Source: Neolewinella agarilytica (GTDB lineage: Bacteria; Bacteroidota; Bacteroidia; Chitinophagales; Saprospiraceae). Taken from it: a DNA stretch of 64,000 nt. Positions within the stretch are counted from its first letter, which is position 1. Each line of letters opens with the position of its first letter. Below, piece after piece: positions 46,857 through 55,733 of this stretch. The notes below the pieces were generated by a model that did no database searches, was not told where the DNA came from, and saw only the letters and a program-made list of their open reading frames with translations. Location: NCBI RefSeq assembly GCF_900110645.1, contig NZ_FOFB01000014.1, positions 1-64,000 of the forward strand, in the 5' to 3' direction. A program made the position numbers and the translations under genes.

Positions 46857-48023
46857 CTATCGTCTTGTAAGCTGTTTTATCTGCCGGTTCTCCGCCAGCT
46901 CCCGGAGTTTCAGTTTTTCTTCTTCGAGTTCTTGGGGGGAGGGTGGGGTGGTGCGGAGAGGCTCCCAGTCGACCTGAATGGGCCAGCGGATTTCTTTGGT
47001 GCCACCCAGAATCGGGATGGGGGTCTTTAGGAAAACTTCCCACTCATATCCATGAGGGTGCTTGGGACTGCCAAGAAGGTAGCTGGTAGGGAATTCATCG
47101 ATCCTGTCCGTAAAAGGGATAATTATCTCATTGAGGTGGCCCAGTGGGCGGGAGGAGCCTTTAAGGGGTGTTTTTTTCTCAAACAGTAAGCCTTCTCCAA
47201 GATCAAGTTGACCATTGCCATTCTTTGCCTGCCGTTTTTCTTTGAGACGGAGTCCGATTTCTGCACCCTCAAGATGACCTTCTCCGCGGTTCAGGTATTG
47301 AATACGGAGCTTGCCATCCCGCAATGGATTGATCTCCATCGGTGTCATTTTAAAACTGGCCAAACGAATCACGTGGTAGAAAGTAATGACTAGCAGTGCA
47401 AGAATGAAAGTGAAAAAGTAAGGCTGAAATGATTGCTCTAAGCCTAGCTGAAGAGACAAGAAGAAAATTAAGCCCGCAGTAACAAAGGTTGTACCGCCGA
47501 TCATCAGGTTGTTAAAAAAAGGAATAGGTAGTTCCCGAGCCTGGACGCGGTAGTTGCCCTTGCCATAGCGAACGGGGATGAGGAAGGTAGAGGTGATCTT
47601 TTGTGTCTCAGAACCAAAGACCTTGTTTAAAAGCGTCCGCTCAGTGGCCGGGACGTCATGGCTTAACCATACTTTGAGCTGCCAGAAAGCGTTTAGCTTT
47701 TGTCCAGAAAAATTAGCCCGGCCAAGATGGAACGGGATGGGTACATCGTAGTCGGTCGGAAGGTTTTTTTGTAGTCTTATTCCTTGCGTAAGATAATAGG
47801 TGTAAGCTACAGTTTCTTCCTGTTTCAGCTCACTGGCCAGAACGTACGATAAAACAAGGATGATGTTTGTATTGAGCAGTTCACGATTCGCCACAACGTT
47901 GAGCTGGCCGGTAAGTTGATCTCCGATTACATAGTGGCTGTCATGTGTCAGCCCCGTTAAGCTAAGCTTGAAGTCAATCCCGGAGAGGATGTTGTTCGTC
48001 CTTTTACCTTGCAGGGTAAGCAT
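46857..48023 (-). CDS. Arrestin-like membrane protein (tandem paralogue B)
   Basis: A 388-residue paralogue of 45660-46790: YVIGDQLTGQLNVVANRELL at the N-terminus, FHLGRANFSGQKLNAFWQLKVWLSHD, two central transmembrane helices, then FKMTPMEINPLRDGKLRIQYLNRG and YEWEVFLKTPIPILGGTKEIRWPIQVDWE. Both end in a charged helix (EEEKLKLRELAENRQI). The pair is separated by 66 bases and probably co-transcribed, paralogue B first. Duplication followed by divergence is clear; they may form a heteromeric membrane complex. Confidence 0.72.
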   Translation of the reverse strand: MLTLQGKRTNNILSGIDFKLSLTGLTHDSHYVIGDQLTGQLNVVANRELLNTNIILVLSYVLASELKQEETVAYTYYLTQGIRLQKNLPTDYDVPIPFHLGRANFSGQKLNAFWQLKVWLSHDVPATERTLLNKVFGSETQKITSTFLIPVRYGKGNYRVQARELPIPFFNNLMIGGTTFVTAGLIFFLSLQLGLEQSFQPYFFTFILALLVITFYHVIRLASFKMTPMEINPLRDGKLRIQYLNRGEGHLEGAEIGLRLKEKRQAKNGNGQLDLGEGLLFEKKTPLKGSSRPLGHLNEIIIPFTDRIDEFPTSYLLGSPKHPHGYEWEVFLKTPIPILGGTKEIRWPIQVDWEPLRTTPPSPQELEEEKLKLRELAENRQIKQLTRR

Positions 48024-48153
48024 CGTTGGGTTGGTGTTTGTGCAGTTAATATAAGGCTGTCCCCCGGAAAAAGCTTGTTGGCAAACGACGACGCTGGATG
48101 GAAAGTCGACAAAAGTAGCGAAGCCTGTTCCTTGCTCTCACAAGCTTTCTCCT

Positions 48154-48173
48154 GCACCCGCGCTCCGGCGCCC
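48154..48173 (+). repeat. Dispersed repeat R1, variant with inserts
   Basis: GCACCCGCGCTCCGGCGCCC keeps the ends of the core with two extra bases inside. Confidence 0.45.
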
Positions 48174-48242
48174 ATTGTGGCTTCATTTCTCGTAAAAATC
48201 TTTGCTTGTCCGCCTGGCTTCTGCCAACTATTTTAAAAAGTA

Positions 48243-48250
48243 GTATCTTC
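48243..48250 (+). promoter_or_regulatory. Promoter box of the terminated leader
   Basis: GTATCTTCGC contains TATCTTCG, one change from TAnnTTTG, about 17 bases before the terminator stem. Confidence 0.4.
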
Positions 48251-48266
48251 GCACGTCCAACGAGCA

Positions 48267-48306
48267 CTGGCCGGGACCTAAAAGCATTTGGTCCGGCCAT
48301 TTTTTT
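48267..48306 (+). terminator. Intrinsic terminator upstream of the PpiD-like gene
   Basis: GGCCGGGACC (48269-48278) pairs with GGTCCGGCC (48290-48298) and is followed by ATTTTTTT. It lies between a promoter box and the gene, so it may be an attenuator or the end of a very short RNA. Confidence 0.75.
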
Positions 48307-48377
48307 GGTTGGGAAACTATAATTACCACGAACAAAGGCCCGCACTTTCGGGCGAATCGCTAAAGCAAGTTTGCAGT

Positions 48378-50522
48378 ATGGCACTGATTGGAAAAATTAG
48401 AGATAATACAGCCCTCATCCTCTTCGTCATTGGTGGCGCTATCTGTCTGTTCGTCTTTCAGGAGATGTCCAGTGGCGCTAACGGCCCCCTCGGCCCCGTT
48501 GAGCAGGCTATGGGCCGCGTAGGTCATCAGGAAATTGACCGCGCTGACTTCGAGCGTACCCTCAGTGGTGCTTTCTCCGGCGGCGACGCTTACCAGAACC
48601 GCGACCAATTGTGGCAGTTCTACGTCAACGAAGGCCTGGTGAAAGAAGAAGCCGAAAACCTCGGCCTTTCTGTCTCCGAGTTTGAGCTGAATGACCTGGA
48701 GTTTGGTCCAACGCCCAGCCCCATCATTACCCGTAACCTGACCGACCCTAACACCGGGCAGCTTAACCGTACGCTTCTGAGCCAGATTCAGGGCCATATT
48801 GATAACGGTACCCTTAAGGACGCCGTAGCCAATGGGGAACTGAACCCCAACATCGAGACTATCTGGAAGTACCAGCGCCGTGAAATCGTGGCGACCCGCC
48901 TTCAGGAAAAGATGGGAGCATTGGTTTCTAAGGCTATGTACGCCCCAAGCTGGCAGGCACAGGAGTTTGCCAACAACCAGATTGCCAGCCGCAAGGTGGC
49001 CGTCGTGAAAATTCCATTCGACGAGGTGGATAACAGCGACGTAGAAGTAAGCGATGCCGATATGCAGGCTTACATCGATGAGAACCGCAGCGTGTTCGTT
49101 AACCGCGTGGAAAGCCGCCAACTGTCTTACGTATCCTTCAAGGTAGAAGCAACGGCAGCGGATTCCGCTAAGATCCGGACACTGCTCGGGGAAGTTGCCA
49201 CTGACTGGAACAAAGAAACCACCGAGAGTGGAGACAGCCTCTTCGCCCTCGCCAACCGTGGCTCTTACGCACCGAACTACCTGACGGCTGACAACCTCAG
49301 CCCGGTAATCGCTGATGCCATCATGAACGACGTAGCCATTGGCTCCGTCTACGGACCCTACGTAGAGGGCAACGCCATGAAGCTGGCGAAACTTATCGAC
49401 CGTAAAGTGATCGCTGACAGTGCCAGCACCCGCCACATCCTCCGTAATGCCACGACCCCTGATCAGTTCAAGGAGGCTAACCGCGTTATTGACAGTCTGA
49501 TGAACGTCGTACAGCGTAACCGCGGCAAGTTTGCTTCTCTGGCTGAAACCTTCAGCCAGGATCCCGGATCTGCCTCCAACGGCGGCGAGTACGAAAAAGT
49601 AACTCCCGGCCAGTTCGTTCGTCCTTTTGATAACGTCCTCTTCCGCACCGGAAGCGTTGGCCAGCTCTACAAGATCCGTACCAGCTACGGTGTTCACCTC
49701 GTAGAAATTCTGGGTCGTAGCCGCACCACTTCCACCCGTGCTAAAGTAGCTTACATCGTTGAGCCCATCATCCCTTCCAGCGATACTGAAGACGCCGTAC
49801 TGGCCGAAGCTCAGGTATTCCTGAACGGTAAGGGTAACCTGACGGAACTGAAGGCGGCGGCTGAAGCTGCCGGTATGGAAGTGTCTCAAACAACGCCTAT
49901 GCCCCTGAGTGCTTACAACCTCCCGGGTTTGGGTAGTGGCCAGGAAGTAAAGGACATGATGTGCTGGGCGTTCAGCGCTGACGAAGGAGACGTAAGCGGT
50001 ATCGTTTACACCTTCACCGACCCACAACTTTTCTACGAAAACAACTACGTTCTCGTTGGTCTGGAAGATGTTCTTCCTGCCGGAGTAGCTACCGTTGCTG
50101 CCGTTAAGGAAAATCTCGAACCCATCGTACGTGACCTTAAGAAAGGCGAAAAGATCTCCGGTATGATTGGAGGCAAGAGCCTTTCTGACCTCGCCAGCCA
50201 GTATGACCTGAAGGTGGATACGGTTACCAGTAACCCAACGCTTTCCAGCCTCTCCGCAGGCATTGGTAATGAGCCAAAGGTTATTGCCGCTGCTGCTGCA
50301 GTAGCTACGGGTGCCGTAAGCAAGCCCGTTGTTGGTAACACCGGTGTTTACGTCATTCAGGGCATCACCGAGCCTACCAGCTCTACGAGTGGTAACCTGC
50401 CCGGTGCCCGCCAGCAGATCAACACTACGATCCGCCTTCAGGCTGCTAACAGTCTGCTGCCCGCACTTCGGGTAGGCGCAGATATTGAAGATGATCGCGC
50501 TGAGGTAGACTGCCGACAGTAA
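48378..50522 (+). CDS. PpiD/SurA-like membrane-anchored peptidyl-prolyl isomerase
   Basis: A 714-residue periplasmic foldase anchored by one N-terminal helix (ALIGKIRDNTALILFVIGGAICLFVF). A SurA_N-like helical part (VGHQEIDRADFERTLSG ... YVNEGLVKEEAENLGLSVSE) is followed by a parvulin-type PPIase domain near 335-450 (ASTRHILRNATTPDQF, FSQDPGSASNGGEYEKVTPGQFVRPFDNVLF, GVHLVEILG). A second, degenerate parvulin-like part follows. It helps outer-membrane and secreted proteins fold. ATG 48378 fits the hydrophobic start. The gene ends with a clear terminator. Confidence 0.9.
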   Translation: MALIGKIRDNTALILFVIGGAICLFVFQEMSSGANGPLGPVEQAMGRVGHQEIDRADFERTLSGAFSGGDAYQNRDQLWQFYVNEGLVKEEAENLGLSVSEFELNDLEFGPTPSPIITRNLTDPNTGQLNRTLLSQIQGHIDNGTLKDAVANGELNPNIETIWKYQRREIVATRLQEKMGALVSKAMYAPSWQAQEFANNQIASRKVAVVKIPFDEVDNSDVEVSDADMQAYIDENRSVFVNRVESRQLSYVSFKVEATAADSAKIRTLLGEVATDWNKETTESGDSLFALANRGSYAPNYLTADNLSPVIADAIMNDVAIGSVYGPYVEGNAMKLAKLIDRKVIADSASTRHILRNATTPDQFKEANRVIDSLMNVVQRNRGKFASLAETFSQDPGSASNGGEYEKVTPGQFVRPFDNVLFRTGSVGQLYKIRTSYGVHLVEILGRSRTTSTRAKVAYIVEPIIPSSDTEDAVLAEAQVFLNGKGNLTELKAAAEAAGMEVSQTTPMPLSAYNLPGLGSGQEVKDMMCWAFSADEGDVSGIVYTFTDPQLFYENNYVLVGLEDVLPAGVATVAAVKENLEPIVRDLKKGEKISGMIGGKSLSDLASQYDLKVDTVTSNPTLSSLSAGIGNEPKVIAAAAAVATGAVSKPVVGNTGVYVIQGITEPTSSTSGNLPGARQQINTTIRLQAANSLLPALRVGADIEDDRAEVDCRQ

Positions 50523-50553
50523 GAACAGAAGTCAAGTTTTTGACTTTTAATAA

Positions 50554-50594
50554 TCAGCGATCAGGCGATGTGCCTGGTCGCTGATTTTGTTTTT
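50554..50594 (+). terminator. Intrinsic terminator of the PpiD-like gene
   Basis: CAGCGATCAGGC (50556-50567) pairs with GCCTGGTCGCTG (50573-50584) with one G-U pair, followed by ATTTTGTTTTT. Confidence 0.85.
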
Positions 50595-50653
50595 GGAGAA
50601 GCCTTTAACAGCGTAATACGCTTGATCATGAAAGATGCGCTAGGCGCTAATGA

Positions 50654-50687
50654 CACAAAGAGCACAGAGGCACAAAGAACACAGAGG
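50654..50687. repeat. Two-copy 17-bp tandem repeat
   Basis: CACAAAGAGCACAGAGG is followed at once by CACAAAGAACACAGAGG (one change). This type of CACAGAG repeat is common between genes in many bacteria. Confidence 0.85.
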
Positions 50688-50761
50688 GAGAGGCCGTCAG
50701 TGAATAGCCGATTGCCCTACATCTACCTCTCAATCAGGATGGTTATTAACCCACCACGCCT

Positions 50762-50769
50762 TACCTTTG
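50762..50769 (+). promoter_or_regulatory. Promoter box of the 59-aa membrane protein gene
   Basis: TACCTTTG is a perfect TAnnTTTG match 25 bases before the ATG at 50795. Confidence 0.5.
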
Positions 50770-50794
50770 CACCGCAAAAGAAATTTGCCCAATT

Positions 50795-50974
50795 ATGTCT
50801 GAAATCAAATCAGCCGGCATCAAAGGCTACGCCATCCTCGGCGCCTTCATCGCCTTCCTCCTTTTCGTTTTTCTGGTCGTGTACCTCTACAAGTACAACA
50901 ACAACGGTGTACCCGAAGAACCCCAGCTTTACAGTGACCTGCTGACGACTTTCGTCAGTGGCCTGCGGGCTTAG
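50795..50974 (+). CDS. Small single-helix membrane protein (59 aa)
   Basis: ATG 50795 to TAG 50974 encodes MSEIKSAGIKGYAILGA, one strongly hydrophobic helix (about 13-31, AFIAFLLFVFLVVYLY) and a polar tail with YNNNGVPEEPQLYSD. A perfect promoter box stands 25 bases upstream. It lies between the PpiD-like and lptC genes, so a role in the envelope is plausible. Small accessory subunits of membrane complexes look like this. No family is recognised. Confidence 0.65.
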   Translation: MSEIKSAGIKGYAILGAFIAFLLFVFLVVYLYKYNNNGVPEEPQLYSDLLTTFVSGLRA

Positions 50975-51147
50975 ACGCTCTCCTAACAGGAGAACGCTTC
51001 CGTAAATGATGACAGTTCGCCGAAGGTGATAACTGTTGCTTCAGGGTGTGCCCCAGGGTGCTCCCTGCTACTGCAGATTGTTTATCCGTCGGGCCACGAT
51101 TCTTCCGGAATCCTTATCCATCTTATGCGGGATGTTCTGCTCACTTA

Positions 51148-51738
51148 ATGCCTGTCCTAATGACCGAACCCTCAGGTCGCGCTATCTTTTCTTTTTGGCT
51201 GCTGCCGATAGTTGGCCTATTGGCCTTATTGCTCTCTTCCTGCATCAATGATCCGGCGGAGGTGGCAAAATTGCGGGAGCAACTGAGCGATAAAATAGAA
51301 GTAGCCGAAGGGGTGCAGATCCTGTACAGCGACTCTGCCAAAATTCGCGTCATCGTTACCGCGCCCCGGATGCTGAGTTATCTGGAAGTAGCGGATCAAC
51401 GGCAGGAATTCCCCGATGGACTGCACGTTACTTTTCTGGATGAGTTGCAGGACACCAGCAGCACCCTGATTGCTAACTGGGGAGTGTACCGTCGCCGGAA
51501 TAATGAGATTACGGTTCGGGACAGCGTCGTTTGGCAGTCCGTTGATCTGCAGCGGCTCGAGACAGAAGAGCTCAACTGGGAAGAAAAAACAGAACGGATC
51601 TACACGAATAAATTTGTGGTATTGACGCAGCCGGACTACGTCATTACGGGCTACGGACTTGAAGCAGACCAGAGTTTCAGCAATGCGAAAGTGCTGCAAG
51701 TTGACGGCCGTATCCCCATTAACCGACCGGAACAGTAA
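51148..51738 (+). CDS. lptC: LPS export protein LptC (lipoprotein form)
   Basis: A 196-residue LptC-like protein that would bridge the LPS transport machine across the periplasm. The hydrophobic start (FWLLPIVGLLALLLSSC) ends in a lipobox, as in many Bacteroidota LptC proteins, rather than an uncleaved helix. The beta-jellyroll shows GVQILYSDSAKIRVIVTAPRM, FPDGLHVTFLDE, WGVYRRRNNEITVRDSVVW and the end NKFVVLTQPDYVITGYGLEAD, all typical of the family. ATG 51160 is an alternative start. The CNNM gene begins 9 bases after its stop. Confidence 0.88.
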   Translation: MPVLMTEPSGRAIFSFWLLPIVGLLALLLSSCINDPAEVAKLREQLSDKIEVAEGVQILYSDSAKIRVIVTAPRMLSYLEVADQRQEFPDGLHVTFLDELQDTSSTLIANWGVYRRRNNEITVRDSVVWQSVDLQRLETEELNWEEKTERIYTNKFVVLTQPDYVITGYGLEADQSFSNAKVLQVDGRIPINRPEQ

Positions 51739-51747
51739 CTTTACTAC

Positions 51748-53016
51748 GTGCTAACCGTCGCCATCATCTTCTTTTTGTTGTTGTCCGCTCTCTTCAGTGG
51801 TTCAGAAATCGCTTACGTTTCTGCTAATAAGTTACGGGTGGAGCTAAAGAAAAAGCGGGGAACCCGCCGGAGTAAAATCCTGGCAGGTTGGTTTGATAAG
51901 CCGGCGGATTTTCTCAGCACCATGCTGGTGGGTAACAATATCGCCCTGGTGGCTTTTACCTCCCTCATTACGGTTCCTCTGACCCTGATGGTAGCCCCAC
52001 GCCTGGGGTTGGGAGACGATAGCCTTTGGCTTTTGCTGGTCAATTCCTTTTTGATACTACCAATTATACTGGTATTCGGGGAGTATTTACCGAAGACTCT
52101 TTTTCGTTTGTACGCAGACGATGCGCTATACTTCATGGCCGTTCCGTTGCGCGCTTTACAGTGGCTGTTGTATCTGCCCAGCCGGATCATGACCAGCACC
52201 AGTGATATGCTGTTACGCTTCTTTTTTAAGCGGCCCAGTGAAGAGCTTGATACGGTACTTACCCGGCTTGATCTGGAAAACTTTGTCAATGAAAGCCAGT
52301 CCTCGTCGGATGAAGAAGTTAGTGGTATTGACACCAAACTCTTCGGCAACGCCCTGAACCTGGGTGAGGTAAAAGTAAAAGATTGTATGGTGCCGCGCAC
52401 GGAGATCGAAAGCGTAGACGTCAGTGCCAGTATCGATGATTTGGAAGCCCGCTTTCTGGAAACTCACCTGAGTCGTCTGTTAGTTGTCGACGGAGATATG
52501 GATGAGGTGCTGGGCTACGTTCATCATCAACAATTACTCGACCTGCCCACGGAAATCAAGGACATCGTGCTGGAGCTCACGTTCATTCCTGAAGTGGCGC
52601 GGGTGACAGACTTACTGGACCGATCCGTTAAAGAGCAACTCAGTATTGCCTGTGTGGTGGATGAGTTCGGCGGCATCGCCGGTGTGGTAACGATGGAAGA
52701 TCTGCTGGAAGAAATTTTCGGAGAGATCGAAGACGAATACGACGAGGACGAATACGTGGAAGAAGTGCTGGAAGATGATTGCTTCAAATTCAGCGGCCGT
52801 CTGGAGATCGACTACCTTAACGAAAAGTATGACCTGGGCCTGCCCGAAGGAGAATATCACACCCTGTCTGGTTTTGTCGTTACCGAAGCCGAACGAGTGC
52901 CGGAGCAGGATGAAAGCCTCGTATTAAAGGGCTTCCGCCTCCGGATGTTGGAAGTGTCCAATACACGAATTGAGGTTATCCACCTTAAGCAGGAATCAGA
53001 AACCGAAGCAGATTAG
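51748..53016 (+). CDS. CNNM/CBS-domain transporter (HlyC/CorC family)
   Basis: A 422-residue inner-membrane protein. The N-terminal DUF21/CNNM part (about 1-175) has four helices with FSGSEIAYVSANKLRVEL and MLVGNNIALV. A CBS pair follows (about 205-325) with CMVPRTEIESVD and GIAGVVTMEDLLEEIFGEI. A C-terminal CorC_HlyC domain ends it (GRLEIDYLNEKYDLGLP, YHTLSGFV). Members are linked to magnesium or cobalt export. The start is GTG 51748, since no ATG precedes the first helix. It lies 9 bases after lptC in one operon, an arrangement also seen in other Bacteroidota by memory. Confidence 0.9.
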   Translation: MLTVAIIFFLLLSALFSGSEIAYVSANKLRVELKKKRGTRRSKILAGWFDKPADFLSTMLVGNNIALVAFTSLITVPLTLMVAPRLGLGDDSLWLLLVNSFLILPIILVFGEYLPKTLFRLYADDALYFMAVPLRALQWLLYLPSRIMTSTSDMLLRFFFKRPSEELDTVLTRLDLENFVNESQSSSDEEVSGIDTKLFGNALNLGEVKVKDCMVPRTEIESVDVSASIDDLEARFLETHLSRLLVVDGDMDEVLGYVHHQQLLDLPTEIKDIVLELTFIPEVARVTDLLDRSVKEQLSIACVVDEFGGIAGVVTMEDLLEEIFGEIEDEYDEDEYVEEVLEDDCFKFSGRLEIDYLNEKYDLGLPEGEYHTLSGFVVTEAERVPEQDESLVLKGFRLRMLEVSNTRIEVIHLKQESETEAD

Positions 53017-53040
53017 TTAAGCCCTTCGTTCAGCTAAAGA

Positions 53041-53057
53041 GGCGCTGACGCAGGTGC
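53041..53057 (-). repeat. Dispersed repeat R1, intergenic copy
   Basis: The minus strand reads GCACCTGCGTCAGCGCC, one change from the core, 25 bases after the CNNM gene. Confidence 0.65.
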
Positions 53058-53239
53058 ATAGTAACAGGATGAAGGCAGTGCAGGGCGAACATGAGCCGGA
53101 TACTTCCGTTTTCTGCTATGGATAGCCGAGCCTGCAAAGGTCCTTCCCTGTTCTTGAATCGGACCAGTACCCGGCCCCGAATCTCTCTACGCCCTTTTGA
53201 CTTAGGGGTAGCCTTAAAGATTATCCACAACTTCCAGCT

Positions 53240-54352
53240 ATGAATGAATTAAGCTCCCTGATAGAGTCTACTCCGCTTTTCGTACAAATGGCCATCCTGT
53301 TCGGGGTTTCCCTGCTGCTGGCGACTCTGGTAGTCATGATTGTTTTTCCCATTTTGAGCGCTACTGCAAAACGAACCAAAAGTTTTACCCTCGAAGCATT
53401 CGTGAAACGTACCCGAAGTAGTGTCTTCTGGTTACTGACGTTTTTCCTGACGCTTTCCTTTTGGGCGAATTTTCTAACCGACAGCGAAGAAGATCCTGTC
53501 TTTTACCTCACCACTTTTCGTCAGATTGTTCGCACGCTGCTGTACATCTTCCTTGGTGTTTTATTGGTAAAGTCTACTAACGTAGCTGCGGATACCATCC
53601 GGTTTCTTTACAACGCTGATGACAAGAATAACCTGCGGGAACGGAAAATTCTTACCCAACTACAGTATATACAGCGGATTGCAGCCATCATCATTTTCAT
53701 TGTTATTCTGGCGATGATCCTGATGCAATTCGACAGCATGCGAACTTTCGGCACCGGCTTAATTACTTCTGCCGGGGTGGGGGGAATCATCATCGGTCTG
53801 GCTGCGCAGAAGTCCATCGCTAACCTCCTGGCCGGTTTTCAGATCGCTTTCACCCAGCCGATCCGGCTGGATGACGCCCTGATCGTTAACGGAGAGTATG
53901 GCTGGGTGGAAGAGATTACCCTCACCTATGTGACTATGCGGCTGTGGGACCAGCGACGGCAGATCGTTCCACTTCAGTATTTTATTGATAATACTTTTCA
54001 AAACTGGACAAGGACCAACTCTGAATTAACGGGAACCGTCCTGCTATACGTAGACTACACTTTCCCCGTGGATGCTCTGCGAGAAGAGGTAGACCGTTGG
54101 CTTCCGCTTCAGGATATATGGGACGAGCGCGTTAAGTCCGTGATGGTAACGGAGAACAGCGACCGGGCTATGACCATCCGTGTGCTGGTCTCCGCCAAAG
54201 ACGCCGGTACCACTTTCGATCTGCGCTGCCGCACCCGGGAACACCTCATCCACTGGATACAGGAAAACTACCGAAATTGCCTGCCACAGAATCGGGTAGC
54301 GCCGAATCAGGCGGCGATGATCAGCGCGGAAGTGGAGGAGAATGAGGAGTAG
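53240..54352 (+). CDS. Mechanosensitive ion channel (MscS family)
   Basis: A 370-residue membrane protein with about four to five helices. The pore helix and upper beta domain are clear at about 180-265: TSAGVGGIIIGLAAQKSIANLLAGFQIAFTQPIRLDDALIVNGEYGWVEEITLTYVTMRLWDQRRQIVPLQYFID. The soluble C-terminal vestibule follows. It would release solutes on osmotic downshock. It could follow the CNNM gene in a transcript, but 223 bases with an R1 copy separate them. Confidence 0.92.
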   Translation: MNELSSLIESTPLFVQMAILFGVSLLLATLVVMIVFPILSATAKRTKSFTLEAFVKRTRSSVFWLLTFFLTLSFWANFLTDSEEDPVFYLTTFRQIVRTLLYIFLGVLLVKSTNVAADTIRFLYNADDKNNLRERKILTQLQYIQRIAAIIIFIVILAMILMQFDSMRTFGTGLITSAGVGGIIIGLAAQKSIANLLAGFQIAFTQPIRLDDALIVNGEYGWVEEITLTYVTMRLWDQRRQIVPLQYFIDNTFQNWTRTNSELTGTVLLYVDYTFPVDALREEVDRWLPLQDIWDERVKSVMVTENSDRAMTIRVLVSAKDAGTTFDLRCRTREHLIHWIQENYRNCLPQNRVAPNQAAMISAEVEENEE

Positions 54353-54374
54353 GAGCCGACGGCTTCTTGGCGGG

Positions 54375-55535
54375 CTAATTGGACATAGCTTTCTCCAAGT
54401 CTTTCACCAGGTCCTCAGCATCTTCTACCCCGACTGAAAGCCGGATGAGGCTGTCCGTCAGCCCAACGCTCAGGCGTTGTTCGCGGGGAACGCTGGCGTG
54501 CGTCATACTGGCCGGATGGCCGATAAGGGACTCTACGCCGCCGAGGGACTCGGCCAGGGTGAAGTAATGCGTGTTTCTCATCACCCGGGCGGCGGCTTCG
54601 AGGGTGTCTTCCTTCAGGTCGAAAGAAATCATGGCTCCGAAATCCTTCATTTGCTTTTTTGCCACTTCGTGGCGTGGGTGGCTTTCTATTCCAGGATAGT
54701 AGACGTTGGCGACCAGGTCATTGTCCTGTAGTACCCGAACGATGTGGCGGGCATTTTCACAGGCCCGCTGTACGCGTAGGTGAAGGGTCTTGATGCCCCG
54801 GAGCACGAGAAAGCAATCCTGCGGACCGGGGATGGCTCCGGCAGCATTTTGCAGGTAGTAAAGCCGCTTGGCGAGCGCATCGTCGGAGGTGATGATGGCG
54901 CCCATCACGATGTCGGAATGGCCACCGAGGTATTTGGTGGCGGAATGAAGCACCAGATCGGCCCCCATCGTCAGTGGTTGCTGGAGGTAGGGGCTGGCGA
55001 AGGTGTTGTCTACGACACTTAGAATATTATGAGCGCTAGCTATGTTGGTCAGGGCCTCAATGTCTACGATGTTTAGCATTGGGTTAGTGGGCGTCTCGAT
55101 CCATAGCATCCTGGTTTCGGCGGAGATTTCCTGTTCTACCTTAGCGGGGTCGCGCATATCGATGAATCGACTCTTGATGCCGAAGGGGCCGAAGACGGCC
55201 GTGAGCAGCCGGTAGCTCCCGCCGTAGAGATCGTCGGAGGCAAGTACTTCGTCTCCGGGCTGAAGTAACCGTAGCACATTGTCCATCGCCGCGAGGCCGG
55301 AACTGAAGCAAATACCGTGCTTACCTTGCTCGATGGCCGCCAGGTTGCGCTGTAGTGCATCCCGGGTAGGGTTAGCCGTACGGGCGTATTCGTAGCCCTT
55401 GTTTTTGCCGGGCTCCTCCTGAGCGTAGGTGGAGGTTTGGTAGATAGGCGTCATAACTGCTCCGGTCAAGGGGTCGGGGCTCAGACCACCGTGAATACAT
55501 TGGGTAGCGAAGCGGGCATCTTTTTTGGCGGCCAT
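54375..55535 (-). CDS. Cystathionine gamma-synthase / gamma-lyase
   Basis: A 386-residue PLP enzyme of the trans-sulfuration family, which either joins cysteine to an activated homoserine or cleaves cystathionine. Typical features: FATQCIHGG at the start, YARTANPTRDALQRNLAAIEQG (about 50-70), ETPTNP and the PLP lysine in LHSATKYLGGHSDIVMG (about 198-214), then GGVESLIGHPASMTHAS with the substrate-binding residues. Sequence alone cannot separate synthase from lyase. It is convergent with the MscS gene, 22 bases apart. Confidence 0.9.
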   Translation of the reverse strand: MAAKKDARFATQCIHGGLSPDPLTGAVMTPIYQTSTYAQEEPGKNKGYEYARTANPTRDALQRNLAAIEQGKHGICFSSGLAAMDNVLRLLQPGDEVLASDDLYGGSYRLLTAVFGPFGIKSRFIDMRDPAKVEQEISAETRMLWIETPTNPMLNIVDIEALTNIASAHNILSVVDNTFASPYLQQPLTMGADLVLHSATKYLGGHSDIVMGAIITSDDALAKRLYYLQNAAGAIPGPQDCFLVLRGIKTLHLRVQRACENARHIVRVLQDNDLVANVYYPGIESHPRHEVAKKQMKDFGAMISFDLKEDTLEAAARVMRNTHYFTLAESLGGVESLIGHPASMTHASVPREQRLSVGLTDSLIRLSVGVEDAEDLVKDLEKAMSN

Positions 55536-55733
55536 ATGGTGGTAGTTTTGCTAGGGAACAAGCGGGTGATAGCTTAGTTGATGGCAATCCGATCTGGTTG
55601 TCCGTCGAATTTACCCTTCGCTCGTCCGATATTTTTTGTGCATTGCCCAGTCTTACCGAATTTGTAGACGCCATTGAAACCATAGTTTTTCGCTTAGTCC
55701 TCATCCGACTGGTCTTTTCCCAAATTCGTAGTT

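Larger units (their letters stand above)
48024..48377. other. Divergent intergenic region with R1 variant and terminated leader
   Basis: These 354 bases between paralogue B (minus) and the PpiD-like gene (plus) hold an R1 variant at 48154-48173, a promoter-like box at 48243-48250 and a strong terminator at 48267-48306, followed by about 70 bases before the PpiD start. No coding gene is supported. Confidence 0.6.

Noticed and set aside
48360-50027. Open frame of 555 codons on the minus strand
   Set aside because: It lies wholly antisense to the PpiD-like gene, whose domains are clear. Its residues show no domain, and such long shadows are expected opposite GC-rich codons.
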